From Acanthochromis polyacanthus (taxonomy: Eukaryota; Chordata; Actinopteri; Pomacentridae), in the NCBI RefSeq assembly GCF_021347895.1, contig NC_067113.1:43935474-43999473 (forward strand): a DNA stretch of 64,000 bases, given 5' to 3'. Shown one piece after another: positions 1-12,019 of this stretch. Position 1 is the first letter of the stretch; each line of letters opens with the position of its first letter. The notes under the pieces are model-generated. The model searched no databases and was not told the DNA's origin. It saw only the letters and a list, made by a program, of their open reading frames with translations. The position numbers and the translations under genes were made by a program.

Positions 1-169
1 TTTTTGTTTCTTTTTTTTTCAGAATGCACTTTTTTGCACTAAAACAGAGGGAAACATTTGGAGTTGTGGTTATTTATATGTTATTGTGCTATGATTTTAC
101 TAGTCCGGTCCACTTGGGACAAATTGGGCTGAATGTGGCTCCTGAACTAAAATGAGTTTGACACCCCTG
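1..169 (-). mobile_element. hAT-like dispersed repeat, terminal part
   Basis: The segment ends with ACACCCCTG at 161-169, the reverse complement of a CAGGGGTGT terminus. It is an inverted copy of the repeat at 55806-56070; both share the blocks for 'aaatgagtttgacacccctg', 'cccaatttt', and the 'agtgcaaaaaagcaca' region. CAGGGGT-type ends are typical of hAT (Charlie-like) elements, so that class is an inference from family knowledge. The left part is cut by the window edge. No coding sequence is seen. Confidence 0.55.
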
Positions 170-228
170 CTCTAGAGAAAGCAAAGTTGTGGAGTTATTT
201 CCAAACTATTTTTTATGGAAAATGTTTT

Positions 229-297
229 TAAAATGTAACTTAATACACAGAGATGGACTTTTAGGGGTTTAATCAACAACTGAAGGGGATTTTAAAT
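229..297 (+). repeat. MITE end, TTTAAAGTCC family
   Basis: The run from 'aaaatgtaactta' through 'ttaggggtttaatcaac' to 'ggggattttaaatg' matches the right end of the fuller copy at 27272-27795 and the end at 12127-12173. It is a truncated or decayed end of a short non-coding element. Confidence 0.45.
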
Positions 298-1231
298 GTC
301 TTTTTCGTCTAAGCTCATAATCCTGAAGGAGAAATCACATCAAAATGCAATGCAAACTCTTCAAAAAGGCAACATGAGGATAATAGCATCCAGTTCACCT
401 GCTCATATTATCACTGCAGCATGTATCATCCCTTCCTGTGTGCAGGCTCTGCAGGGCGGAGTCCAAGTTCACTTCGAGTCACCTGTTCTGGCTCAGTGCC
501 TGGATATGCAAGCTGGATAAGGTCACATTCTCTCCCGTTGCTTTCTTCTTTGGCAACAACAAATAACATATCACTCCAAAATCTCTGACTCCACCCAGAT
601 CATTACTGCTGTCAGCTCAGACATCTTTCAACAGATTTGTCATCTACTCTCTTTATCCCACCTTGAGGTAGGATTTGACAACAGCCATGCAAAACAAGCT
701 AAAGACCCCTGAGCTGGAAACCTGTTCCACAAAAAAACCTTGTGGGTAAATCTGGTGTAATTGCAGCGAGCGCACAAAGGGAAAACCGTCTGTCTAGCAT
801 CCCGCCACTACTCTGATGTGTGACAGACAAACAGAGGAGGAGTGGGTGTTCATGCATGTGTGCAAATACCTCAAGTATAATGAAAGCAACAGGAGAAGCT
901 GTGTTGTGTGTGAGTCGAAGTGAATGGGAGATTGTCAAACATCCTGGTGTGTATTTGTGTATCTGTGCCTTATGCCTGCGGGGCAAGGTGAGACTCTGGT
1001 TGCAGCAGGTGTAGGAGTGACAAACAGTGTTGCCTTGTTATTGGCTGAGGTGACATCCTAAGCACTTTCAGGCCTGACAGGGATTTAAAACTGAAACTCA
1101 AGAGAGTAAAACCTCAAAGTCTGACATTTCTGTTGTCACTCTAGAGGTGTATTGTGTGTTAAATGATACTGATTGAGCCTCTTCGCCATCTATTATCACA
1201 GCAGAAGGCATGTAGGGCAACAGCAGTGTAG

Positions 1232-1240
1232 AATTACCTC
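1232..1240 (-). other. gpr37: Splice donor of gpr37 exon 1
   Basis: On the minus strand the sequence reads GAG|GTAATT, a good U2 donor, with the last exonic base at 1238. The cut is in phase 0 after the VVPYVE peptide at the start of TM3. GPR37 genes have a two-exon coding structure, and a break here fits that. Past the donor the frame reads unrelated Cys/Leu-rich residues and stops at 1196. Confidence 0.85.
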
Positions 1241-2278
1241 CACATAGGGCACCACTTTGCAGGTAAACTCTCCCAGCAGCCAGGACTTGGTGAGTTCGTG
1301 GAAAACCACCATGGGCAGGCAGAAGAAGATGAGCACAAAATCCCACACGGCCAGGTTGGCCAGCAGAGAGTTGGAGATGCTCTTCATGTAGTAGTTCTGG
1401 CACACAATGCACAGGATGGCGATGTTGCCGGCGATGCCCACCAGGAAAATCACCCCGGAGACGCACGTGATAGCGTACGCGCCGTAAGTCTCGCTCGTCA
1501 CCGGGTAGAACGGGTTCTTGATCTCGTCCCCGAAGTCCTGCGAGCTGGGAGGGGTGATCGGCGTTGCGTCCCACGGGTTCTCCTCCCTGAAAGTGAAGAA
1601 CTCGGGCCTCCTGGTGAAGAGGTCAAAGGGCAGGTCGGTGGAAGTGAGCGCCACCGGTTTAGGGATGGGTTCCCACGGCGACGCGTGAGGCTGCGCCAAA
1701 ACCACAGGGCTTTTGTTGGGCCGGTTTCTCCCCCTCTTCCAGCCTTTCTTCTGCTCGTCTTTTGTGCCCCTCTTGTGCCGGTCGCCCTCCTCTGTCCCCC
1801 CTCCTCCGTCTCCCCGGCCCATTGAAGAAGGCTTAGCCGCATTGTAGTGTCCACCTGCTGGCGTCCCCGTACTACTGAGAGCGCCATTCAACTTTATCCT
1901 CTTATTATGGTGGCGCGTCGGCTCCCAGTGCGAGGCGGCGTTGGGATCCTCCATGGGTGTCACAGTCCTATTATAGTCGCGCTTGTTGTGTCCTACTCGC
2001 CTCGTTTCTCCCGCAATTACCCTCTTCCAGGGGTGAGTGGAGTTAAAGGTCCCTTTGATAATCGCCTGGAGCTCCGCCGAGGACGCACCTGTGGCGTACC
2101 CGGGCAAGAGCGCACGATCCCGGGCTCTGCCTTGGTGACTCTCCCGGAGCGACCCATGGAAAGTCCTGCCAGAGTACGAGCTGCTGTTAGTTCGAACTTC
2201 CCCATAATTTCTCAGAGATAACAACACATGTGCGTGGGCTAGTAACACAAATAACGTCCTGGGCGGCAGAATCTGCAT
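1238..2278 (-). CDS. gpr37: gpr37-type G protein-coupled receptor, exon 1 (partial)
   Basis: First coding exon, 347 codons, of an orphan/prosaposin-family class A receptor. The start ATG (2276-2278) has A at -3 and opens a hydrophobic signal peptide (about residues 1-21). A long basic, Gly/Asn-rich extracellular domain follows to about residue 262. It has N-glycosylation sequons at N31, N79, N103 and N188 and a furin-like RHKR at 167-170. NPFYPV at 255-260 and YGAYA introduce TM1 (about 265-291, N285 = 1.50). TM2 (about 303-327) holds [12 protein letters not shown] with D313 = 2.50. ECL1 has HELTKSWLL, and C340 is the conserved 3.25 disulfide cysteine. The sequence fits GPR37 better than GPR37L1: it has [11 protein letters not shown], whereas I recall a different stretch in GPR37L1. 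The frame stays open 13 codons past E347, but those codons read into intron. Family members are brain/glial receptors. Which teleost paralog (a or b) this is cannot be told here. Confidence 0.93.
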
Positions 2279-3040
2279 GGTCCCAAAAAAAAAAAAAAAA
2301 GATCGAGCGCAGTTTTATTTAATCCTCACCAGTGCATCCTCAGACCTCAGCGGCAGCGCGGGGGATACTCTTCCATTCAGTCAACACCCATGTTGGAAAG
2401 AGCTCAAATGAGGAGCGCAGGGCTTCAATAAAATAGCTCCATTCGTGGTGTGAGCTCTGCAAACTTGTAGGAAATCTCCCAGCGTCTCCTTGTGCACTGT
2501 GCGCGCCGCAGCTGCCACGAGCTCCAAAAACCTTCCTCTTCCGTCACTCCCCTTTTTTCAAAGTCTTGACATTACCGAGCAGGACAGCGAATCCGGATGC
2601 ACAGAGAAGCAGGCAAAGAGAGAGAACAGTTGCACGTTCACGATCTGCACAGCATCCAGGTTGCAGAAATCAAATCCAGTCTTTCTCTGCGTGCGTTAGT
2701 TCATTGGGTTGGGTCGGCAGCAGCAGCAGCAGCGTCAATGCGGTGCAGTCCGGGTAAAGCCCAGTAGAATGAGATGCTCAGGAGTAGAGTGGAGAGAGAG
2801 AGAGAATCACAGAGGAGGGGGGGAAATCGGTCGCTTCTCCCCTTCCCTTCTCCTGCGTCTCCTCCTTCGCTTCTCTCCTCGGGTAGGACCGTGCGCTGGA
2901 AGAAAAAGGACTCCCCTGGCGGCTAACCCCGATCTGTCACTCCTCATCCATCATGGAGCATCCAGCAGCCCCGGAGCAGACTACGGCTTCAGCCCCCCGG
3001 CAGACCAGCCTGCCACGCCCGACAGGACGTGCTAATAAAT
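2279..3040 (-). promoter_or_regulatory. gpr37 5'UTR and GC-rich promoter region
   Basis: CpG and GC content are clearly higher from about 1300 to 3000 than in the rest of the window, as expected for a vertebrate CpG-rich promoter. A T16 tract (minus strand; A16 at 2285-2300) sits six bases before the ATG. GCAGCAGCAGCAGCAGC-type repeats occur near 2718, and GA and CT-rich tracts between 2795 and 2880. I cannot place the transcription start or a TATA box. The small plus-strand frames here look like by-products of GC richness. Confidence 0.55.
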
Positions 3041-3949
3041 ATATTACCCAGTTTTTTTTCCTTCTTAATTTTTACGCACAGGCGGCGCTGTGATGTCCAC
3101 GCACTTCTGCACAATTTAAGCAGACACCATCCAGTCTACTCTGTTGAAAGGGAAATAGGACAGAATTGCCAGTGGGGAAAGATATTTGGACTTGTATCAA
3201 AACTCTCAAAGAAAACTCTTTAATCTGAGACATCTTGATGTGATCATCTGAAAAGCTGCATAAATACAGTCATTTCCCTCCCAGGCATATATTTATGTAT
3301 GCTAAGAAAGCTAATATTTTCAGAGTAAGCATTAAACCAAGATACTTACTGTATATGAATTATTCACGGTTTTACAATTTTACTGCTGCAGGGTTTCCAC
3401 GAGCCACGAGACAGACACTGACCCTTGAAAACATCCCAACAGCACTTCTATCCACCAGCTGGGCATGTTTAAATCCTCTGTAAACCTGTTGTCTGATCAG
3501 ATCCTACCTGTGTGGATACTGACTGTAGCTTCGTCTGCATGCATCCATACCTCAGGACATTTATTAGGCCTTTCACACAGTTATATACAACCTAAATGCT
3601 TTATTAGAAGATTTTAAGAAGTAGCCTATGCCTAACCCTGATATACAGTAAGAGGTTGAGCTTGCATAACTGTGAGAACACCTTTAGTCTTTCATTAATA
3701 TAAAATTGCCATGATAATGCACTTCGATTAAACTTTGACTCAGCTGTGCTAATTTAGCTGTCTGTCTCAGTATTTTTCTGAAATTTCTGCAAACAGTATT
3801 GCAACTACAACTCACTGATTCCCAGCCTGCAGTAATCCTAACCAGGCTGGTTCTTCTGCAGGAATGTAACTAATGTAAAAAAAAGAGTTTGCTGGGAAAA
3901 AGGGTAACAGCCGGATAGAAAGCAAGCAGAGGTGTCAAAACAATAAACC
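3041..3949. other. Non-coding, nothing recognised
   Basis: AT-rich sequence upstream of gpr37 with no convincing reading frame, RNA gene or repeat. It could hold distal regulatory sites, but nothing identifies them by eye. Confidence 0.5.
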
Positions 3950-4980
3950 AACAGCAATGGCTAAACTGTTCTAAAATATTGCTGAAAGTAATGGATGAAC
4001 AGCTGATAAAGTTCAAATCAATGGATAAATAGTTATTCAGAAATAGTTGCTACCCATTTTAATAGCTTTAAAAGTTACTAAATAGCTACAATAGTTATAT
4101 AGTTTAAAATGGATAAACATTTAATTTTGAGATCTAAAATAATGGATGAACAGTTAGTTAGCTAAAATGAATGGATAAATATTTTAAATGTATATGAAAC
4201 TGTCAAAACGGCTAAAGATAGTGGTATAAAAGTCTAAATCTGTCACTTGACATAATAGCTAAGCAGTTTTAATGGCCAAATGTAATGGATAAATTGTTTA
4301 AATATTTGCTAAAAGCAATAAATACTAAATACAGTTAGCTACTTTAAATCGCTAATAACCAACAATGGGTAAGTCATTTGAATATTAAGCTTAAGCTTTG
4401 TGTAATAGCTAATCTGTTTTAAAAGCTACATTAGCCATAAAATCGCACAACAGTGTCTCACCTAGCTAAAACAATTGATAAATATTTAGTTTAATGATAA
4501 CTAAAAGTTATGGATTAACACAAAAAGATGAATTGTCAAAAGAGCTAAAGAAAATAGCTAAATAGTTTGAATATTTAGCCTAACATAACTGCTAACCACT
4601 TTTAATAGCTGAAAGTAATGAGTAAGCTATTGCATATACAAAAACAGGTTTTTAAGTGATTAAAAGAATAGATACACAGAAGCGGAAGCAGTCTAAACAG
4701 CTGAAGGTAAAGGGTAAATAGTTTAATAGTAAGATTAAAGTAATGGCAAACGGTTGTATTTGCTCAAAATAATAGATACGTATTTGAACTATTTAGCTTG
4801 GAGATGGATATGCTTTCAGTTTTAATAGCTAAAAGAAATGGATAATCAGTTGGAATAACTAGAAGGAATGGATAAACACTAAAAATGAAGTAAAGGATAA
4901 ACAGTTTAAGGTTAAGGGTAATGTGTAAACCACTAAAAGTCATGGTTAAATAATGAAAATAGAGAGCTAAATGTTAAAAC
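3950..4980. repeat. Degenerate tandem repeat (minisatellite), about 1 kb
   Basis: The words AATAGCTAAAAGTA and AATGGATAAACAGTTT recur in diverged forms throughout, for example near 3993, 4142, 4283, 4605, 4837 and 4866. The spacing suggests a unit of roughly 30 bp that has decayed by substitutions and indels. The base composition is extremely A-rich on this strand. No reading frame of note is present. Confidence 0.7.
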
Positions 4981-5929
4981 AGATCATCTGACGGGGCTGC
5001 GGTGTTACGCCAGACAAAAAGGCTGCCACAGAGCACTCAGAGACACGTGTCTGCTGAGATAAAATACAAACAAACACACACACAAACCCACAACCTGTGA
5101 CTAAGTGTGTCTAGCAGCTCGGTCAATAATTCAAGAGACACTCAGGTCTAAATGAAATGAGCGTGTTATGTCTCAAGTATTGTAAGTATTGTAATGGACT
5201 CACACTGCTGGAGACTCAGACCACATGTTGCAGCCCTGTGGGAACACGCCGTCACACACACATGTTCACATGTAACACGGATGGATGTGCACAAACACCT
5301 AAATAAACGACAAATTGTAGAAATGCAATTGTGTCCATGTGTGCTTTTCACATGCAAACGCGTGGTTAGGAGCGCAGACAAATATTTAGATATCTGCAGT
5401 CGGTACGTGCTGCTGTGTGTGTTTGCGTGTGTTTTTCCAAAAAAACATATGTCGATTGTAAGAGCGGAGAGCGAATTGGCAGACACAGCAGACATCTAGC
5501 TGATGACCTTCTACATCAAATAGGTGTTCGGAGCCAATTCCAGCCAGGGGAGCACACAAACACACACGTACACACACTCTACACGCTACATACATGAACA
5601 CACGGCCAAGTTTCACTGCGGGGGAGAATAACCGACGATACACTGCTTGAGTTGCTCGTGCCAACATCTTCACCTGACCTTGATTTGACTTTAAAGAAAC
5701 AAGTTTGAACAGAAACTCACAGAGAGCTTTGGCTGTTTTGAATGCAGTTAATGTTTAATAATCCTTTTGGCTAAAGTGAGTCAAATAATAAACACTACTG
5801 GACCAATTGGGAGTCATGTGGTTTGCTGGAAGGCTGTAGTTTATTTCTCATTCACATTTAGAGTGTTGACTTGCATGCGACCAACAAGTGGGTGAATGAA
5901 TGCTAGCTTTACACTCCTCACTTTGTCTT
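4981..5929. other. Non-coding with CA/TG-rich patches
   Basis: Short CA-rich tracts occur at 5070-5090, 5250-5270 and 5555-5580. Overlapping frames on both strands here are Cys/His/Val/Thr-rich, as translated CA/TG repeats are, and I do not take them as genes. Confidence 0.5.
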
Positions 5930-6402
5930 TTAACCCTTGTGCTGTCCTTGTGTTGACATTTTCAACATTTTTGGGAAATATTTGAACATTTTTTGGTGGC
6001 AAAAAGAAATGTTAAAAATGTTTCTTATGAACATTCACATAAAAATCAACCAAAATCCAGCGAATTTCGCTGGATTTTGGTTGATTTTTATGTGAATGTT
6101 CATAAGAGAATATTAGAAGTTTGACTGATATACATGTAATCACTTTAGATACTGTTAGGATTTTTTTGGGAAGATTTTTCCTAATTTTTAAAAAATATTT
6201 ACAATTTTTTTTTGCCAAATTTGAGTGATTTTTTATATAAAACTTTTAAGGGAAACTTTTAGGCAATTATTGGAATTTTCTTCCTGAGGGTTTTGCAAAT
6301 TTTCAGAAATTTGGAGATTTTTTTTGCTGAATTTTTTGGATTTTTTACAGACAAGAAAACAATATTTTTGGTGCCCATAAATGAGGACAACGGGGGGGTT
6401 AA
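5930..6402. mobile_element. TTAA-flanked MITE with internal palindrome (piggyBac-like ends)
   Basis: The segment starts TTAACCCTTGTGCTGTCCT (5930) and ends in GAGGACAACGGGGGGGTTAA (to 6402). The reverse complement of the right end starts TTAACCCCCCCGTTGTCCTC, so the two ends form imperfect terminal inverted repeats abutting TTAA on both sides. TTAA duplication and CCC-starting ends are features of piggyBac-type elements; that assignment is inferred. The 473 bp body is very T-rich, has no transposase, and contains an 85 bp palindrome. It would need a transposase from elsewhere. Confidence 0.65.
6023..6107. repeat. Perfect 42 bp inverted repeat with 1-base centre
   Basis: Bases 6023-6064 are the exact reverse complement of 6066-6107, with T6065 at the centre (core around GCGAATTTCGC). 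An RNA copy would fold into a 42 bp hairpin with almost no loop. Pairing stops at 6022/6108. It lies inside the TTAA-flanked MITE. Confidence 0.95.
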
Positions 6403-9400
6403 ATATCAGCAAATCCTGAAAAGGCTAATCACCCGGTAAATGCTCTGCATCTGTCAGGCTCCACAAGTGAACTATTTTAACATATTGTTGTGTATCTGAC
6501 CTTGAAAATACCACCACGGCAACTTGTGGTGCTGTTTTAATCAGCTGGAAGGCACGGGGCAACACTCCACATGTAATTATCATGTCTATTGTGTGTGCGG
6601 TCCGCAGAGACTCTGCTAGTTGGTGTGTGTGAGGGAAGATAAAGAAGAGGTTCTCTCACGGATGTAGTCATGCGTGGAAACACTCGACGGTTCAGACGCA
6701 GAGGGACATTAACGGGCGTGCACCAGGCGTGTACGCACACGAAACACACACACACAGTGAAGGGTCTTGAGTTTAGTAGGGCATGAAGCCGGCAAGAGGA
6801 ACATGCCAGAGCCATGAAGATTTCATGGATGTGTGCAGAATAAATTATACACATGCATGTCAGTATGAATGGAGAGATAGCCAGAGTTTCCTATTCACAC
6901 ATGCTAAACAGAGCAGACACACCGAAAGGCCCACAGAGCACTGTAATGAATTGGAGGAGCTTGACTCACTTTGATTCCACTGCAGGAAGTTTCTGCGGTA
7001 AACAGTTTTCAGACTTACATCTGAATTATTTACACCTCCACCTCCCTGTGGGTCTTCATGGAAAAAAAAGCGATTTTTCCAAATAAATCACTGGAGGAGA
7101 GGAAATGTTTATTAGCTCGTTCAACCTGTAGCTGGCAGTTACTAAAACCAGGCCACTGTGAAATTGTCTTCATAAACTGCAGCTATAAGGAGAGTTGAGC
7201 GCCTTTTACTGAAAGAGACTGGTTTCATAGGCGCTATTCAGCATCTGACATTGCAGCCACCTCACTGAGACATGCAGACTTTTGGTTCTGCTCAGTTCCA
7301 AATCTTGTGTTTCATTTGCCTCTAAGCATAGTGTGTTTTTTGTCACACTGCTCATAGTCGAACACAATGGGTTGTTGCTCTGCACGTTTTCGCATTAAAA
7401 AGATTGTTATGCTTAAGCTTCTATTCCCTTTATGATGAAGTACATTAACTTCCTGTAGTGTCAGCACATCATCAGGAGGCCCTCAGTGATAGTTTCTGCC
7501 AGTGGAACAGCACAGGATGATGTGTAGCACAATGCTGCCATCTAGTGGAATAGAGCAAACACAGGTAACAAATACAGTCTTTTAATAGTTAAATGGAAAA
7601 AAAAACAGATCTTTAAAACGAATAAAGCAACGTCTGTTTGATTGATACTCAGCAAAACTTAGTTGTAAATATGTAGCAGTACTGAAGTGGCTTTTAAAAA
7701 TTCTCTGAAGTGACTACAGGTTGCCTTGTAGTTTTACTAGGCTGCATTTCAGTCAATGTTTCATTCTTGTTTCATTATCTGACAAGATAAGAGCTGTATT
7801 AAAATAAAGACAAGGTGAGCACAGAGAGCAGGAGAGAAGCAATGTGAAATCGCAGTAGTCCACTCTATCCTTGTGAATTTGTTTCTATTGTCTCTCAATG
7901 TCCCCCAGTTATCATCAAAACTAATGATGACATCGGCCACTCTAGCCAGACAGCATGCTGACACTTAGGATTTTCCTGTTGTTGTGGTAATATTGTCATC
8001 ATTAATACCAGGATGCTGGGAGTGCATGAAGACTTAAGTTCACTCTTGCAGCAAATAGCAGAACATTTGGTTTGTTTTGCTCGTGGTCGAGACATTTTAG
8101 ATTTAGCACAAGCAGCTCTAGAAAGTAAACAAAACCTGGTGGACCATGAGGCAGCTGCACTTTCTGAATGGTTCACCTCAAAAGCAGCAGGTACACAAGA
8201 GAAATAGCTTTTCAAACGAGGATGCACTGAATCTTTGAAGCCACAACTGAGGGAACCTTACCATGATACAGGATCATATAGCCTGCAGACTGCTACTGGT
8301 TGTGAAAAGAGAGAGACACAAAGAGAGTCAGGGCATCCTGAACTGCTGCTGCTTGATACAGGAGTGCACCACTGCATTTAAAAGAAAACTAGAGACGCTA
8401 ATTCAGCAGCTTGCTTTTCTTCTAGCCAGTGCTACTGAGACACACTGTAGGTCAGGTTTGGATTGCAGCTTTAGATGACGTAGCTGTGACTGTGGCTGTA
8501 GACAAGTCTGAATAATAATCAAATAGTTTCCACATCACAGTCAGGCAGAACAGCTGTAGCTAAGCACACAGCCAAGAGTCAAATACTGCCAGAGATCCAC
8601 CTTAAAAATGTAATAATGATCAATAAATTCATCCTCCTTTCTCTGCAGATTGTGGCCCTATACGGAAAGTGTATTAAAACCAACATGATCGACACACTAA
8701 CTGTTCATATGGATCAGAAAGAATGTGAAGTAGATTGCAAAAGTTATTGTAAAGTAACACAAACCAAAAGAGTTCTCACCATGACCTTTGCAGGACTTCA
8801 TACCTCTTACTTTGTCTGTCTGTGTTTTCTTTTCTTCCTGTTACTCATTTTCTGCTTCTGCCATCCTATATTTCATTTGTCAGCTTTCTATCAGTCCTCC
8901 ATTTGTCTCTTTCAATTTTCTTTTGTCCACACTTTTTACATAGAGTCTCTGCTTATTTAGCCATATCTTCCTCCTTTCTTTATCTCCCAGACTTTCTCCC
9001 AGACAGGAGCAGACAAATTTCTGTAGCATATTTTCCAATCATAAATTTATCTCGTTTATTAGCGTTCACTCCAGCCTTCCCTTTCACCTTTGCGATTAGT
9101 CTAATGTGTTCCTTCATCTCCTCTGACTGAGGGTATAATTAATCATCCATTAGGTGGAGAGGTGATCTTATTAAGCATTCATCCTGAGTATTTTATTTCA
9201 TAAATAAGGTGGGAAGAAGTAGAAATGGAGGAAGATGACTGCTTGAATGCTCCAAAAATATTGCGAAGCGTCACAAAATATAGACCTTATCCCCATAAAC
9301 CGGCATGCTCTCACATCCTTCCTCACACAAACGCACAATGACACGCATTGCACAAACAGAATTGTCCTCTCACGGCAGGTCGCTGCAGGATATCCATTGT

Positions 9401-9859
9401 TTGCAGAGATTGCTACATTAGCTAAAGACTGCTATATGATTGCAGTAAATGACCCTTACAGAGATACAATTACTGTAAATTGCCTCTTCCCACTGCTGCT
9501 CATCCTGATGTACTGTAAGTGGATGAATGAGTCTCATCAGGAGTGAAGACACAACATTTGACTCCATGAACCTGATATTAATTAACAAACCATTTATTTC
9601 ATCATTCTAGAGGTGGAATATATGATGCGTGCATGCATACATCATTATGGATGGACATACACACTGTAGACAGCAGTCCTTCAGCAGATACCAGTTTGCG
9701 TATGTAAATGTAAAGCATTTCAGGTCACTGACTGCGTTTAAAGTTAGAGAAACTGTTTCATTCCCAGCACAGTTCAGCTTGCTGAAACTTGAGGCCAAAT
9801 GTACTTATATTTTAATTGGGCCCATCTCGTACTCAGCTAGATCACAGACTGTACATTAA
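6403..9859. other. Non-coding, nothing recognised
   Basis: About 3.5 kb with no recognisable exon, RNA gene or repeat family. Frames of 60-115 codons occur on both strands but overlap each other, have skewed composition (Phe/Leu/Ser or Cys/His) and show no motif. Confidence 0.5.
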
Positions 9860-10310
9860 AGTTGGATGTAGCAACCGTGACATTAGCTTGTGGACTCTAG
9901 TTTGGAATTTGGGTGTAACCACCATCTGATGATCCTTTGATGGCCTTTGAAATCAGATGTTAGTAAGCGGTCGATCAGACTGAAGACCCTGAGGACACTA
10001 CGCTTTGTGATATGGTAGCAATCACAAGGTAGCTCCAAGCTACAACATACCCTGCTTTATTGTCTATTTTCTTCTAAATGGGACCATAATTTACTAAATC
10101 CACAATGTGCTATATTAAAAAAATCTCGAAACTAATGACTGAGAACACGAAGTCATGAGGAAAATGCTTACTGAGGTAACGGATCAAGTGAGAAGTAGGA
10201 TCGTTTTCTCATAGACTTCTGAACCATTGGAGCCAGGAATCGCCCCCTGCTGGCTACTAGATATATTGCAGGTTTAAGGCACCTTTGCATTAGACTCACC
10301 TGATGGAGGT
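9860..10310. repeat. Probable dispersed repeat, class unknown
   Basis: The part around 10225-10275 (GAGCCAGGAATCGCCCCCTG, then CTGGCTACTAGA, then 'gcaggtttaaggcac') has the look of a fish dispersed repeat, from my memory of such sequences. No second copy was seen in this window and no termini could be defined, so the limits are approximate. Confidence 0.3.
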
Positions 10311-12019
10311 GGACGTTATAAGTCAGTCACTGCCTCCACATTTCATACGATCTTTTTGTCCCCTCCTGTTACTTATGTACCATGTTATAACCACATTGAA
10401 AATTTCAAGTTTTGCCAAAGATTTGGATGGTGGATCTGCTTGTTTTGTTTTGGTAAATTTGCCATTTAGTGAAAGTGCTCCATGAGCCAATGTTCCACCA
10501 ATTGCTGGCTTTGTCTTGCCCAATATGGTTGTGATTGGTTGACAGAAATGAAAACAAGCTAGGGTGTTTTATTGTCCTTTATAGCAGAATGATAATGAAG
10601 TGCAGTCAGACCATTTTGTGGTCCAGAATGGTCTGGCAATGCAAGACTACTTACACAGTGGTTTCACTTTTCAGACCTTGTGGCTACGTCCATCTTTTAT
10701 ATGCAGTCTGTAAGCGAAACCAGTTAACAATTATAGATCAAGAAGCAGACAACAATTTGGGCATCTGGCAACTTATTTTGAAGAAAAATGGCATCCTCAC
10801 TGGTCTTTCTAAAGCCAGAAGTAGCCTTAGCAAAGTATTTTTACATTTCCATGTCTACCATATGTTCAATTAACAAAACATAACCAACTGTTTAATACAA
10901 ATTAGTTGCTGTAATAGACTAGACTTGATGTTTTTCTAAACTTTTGACAGCTGATATGCACTGTCTGTCTCCAGTCATAGTTGTAAATGATTGATTTGAA
11001 TATGTGCACTGCACAGTGAGCATCTGACTCAAACAAGGCCATGGAAAGCATTTAATATTAAAATTTCTTCTCCTCTCTTTTGATGCCACTCAGGATAAAT
11101 TGTAAGCTCACTGTAGAATGAGGAGTTGTGTAAACGAGCAATAAAATAGTCTGTGATTCAATCTTTGAGTGGTCAAATATATAAGATGTGGTTCAGTGAG
11201 ATTATTGTAGATAGACGGCAACATGGAAACACTTGAAAAAGAAAAGAACATCTTTACTGAAGTAAGATTTCGACGGTTGACAGGCTTTACTGCATTAGAG
11301 GTAAGATACAATGGGTGGTGGGTTGTGAGAGTCTATTGTATAGACAGTATAAAGAAATGGGCTTAGCACAAAACCTTGGGAAATGACCGTGGCTTTGCTG
11401 GTTGACAGTGTGTTATCAACATTTACTGCTTGAGGTGTGCTAAAGAAAACTGCTGAGAACTTTGAAGTGCTTTAAGGAGCTTAATCATCTGATGCCACTG
11501 GATGGCACTGAGAGCAGAGCAGGAATCAATGATAAGTGGTCTGTTATAGAGAGTGTCTAAGTGTTGTATAAGTGAATGCAGGAGACAGGCCACTGCATCA
11601 TCGCTGCCTCTTTTGTTCTCCTGCGAGTAAACTGGAGGGTTTCCAGGAGTTTAGTGGCAGCTGGTCGAATTATGTTTAAAACCACTTTCAATTAGATGAT
11701 AAGTTGTTTTTCTGGAGCCGTCATCTTGATCATTTGTTGTACGTCTTCACTCATCTTTAAAGAAACCTAGTCTAGTGGAAATCAGGTTTTTTACCTTGTT
11801 GATGCGTCCATATGTTTCCATGGTTGAGCACTTTAGCCTAGAAACTGCAGTCTACCAAAGATAGTGTCAAAAACAAAAGTTAAAACTTCTTGGGTTTCAT
11901 GTGTAACACACCCAAAAATCAATTTTTTCGAGTTGTGAGGTGAGACTTTCTTCATCGTTCTTCAGAATCAATGTCCAGGTTGAACACAAGTGAGAGTTAG
12001 ATCATTTTACAGTGTTTTA
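10311..12019. other. Non-coding, nothing recognised
   Basis: No convincing gene or repeat. The longest frame (10535-10873, 112 codons) has no recognisable motif and ordinary intergenic composition. Confidence 0.5.

Larger units (their letters stand above)
1..1237 (-). other. gpr37 intron 1 (5' part)
   Basis: This is the stretch downstream, on the minus strand, of the gpr37 exon 1 splice donor. It contains the hAT-like end at 1-169, a MITE end at 229-297 and otherwise unremarkable sequence. None of its reading frames resembles the expected second exon (TM3 to C-terminus of the receptor), so that exon must lie beyond the left edge. Confidence 0.75.

Noticed and set aside
1298..1825. Plus-strand and alternate minus-strand frames across gpr37 (1298-1825 +, 1098-1574 -, 1498-1887 -)
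   Set aside because: They are GC-rich shadows of the gpr37 coding exon; the 1098-1574 frame has no receptor motif in frame.
5166..5673. Overlapping frames on both strands at 5.2-5.7 kb
   Set aside because: Cys/His/Val/Thr-rich translations of CA/TG-rich DNA.
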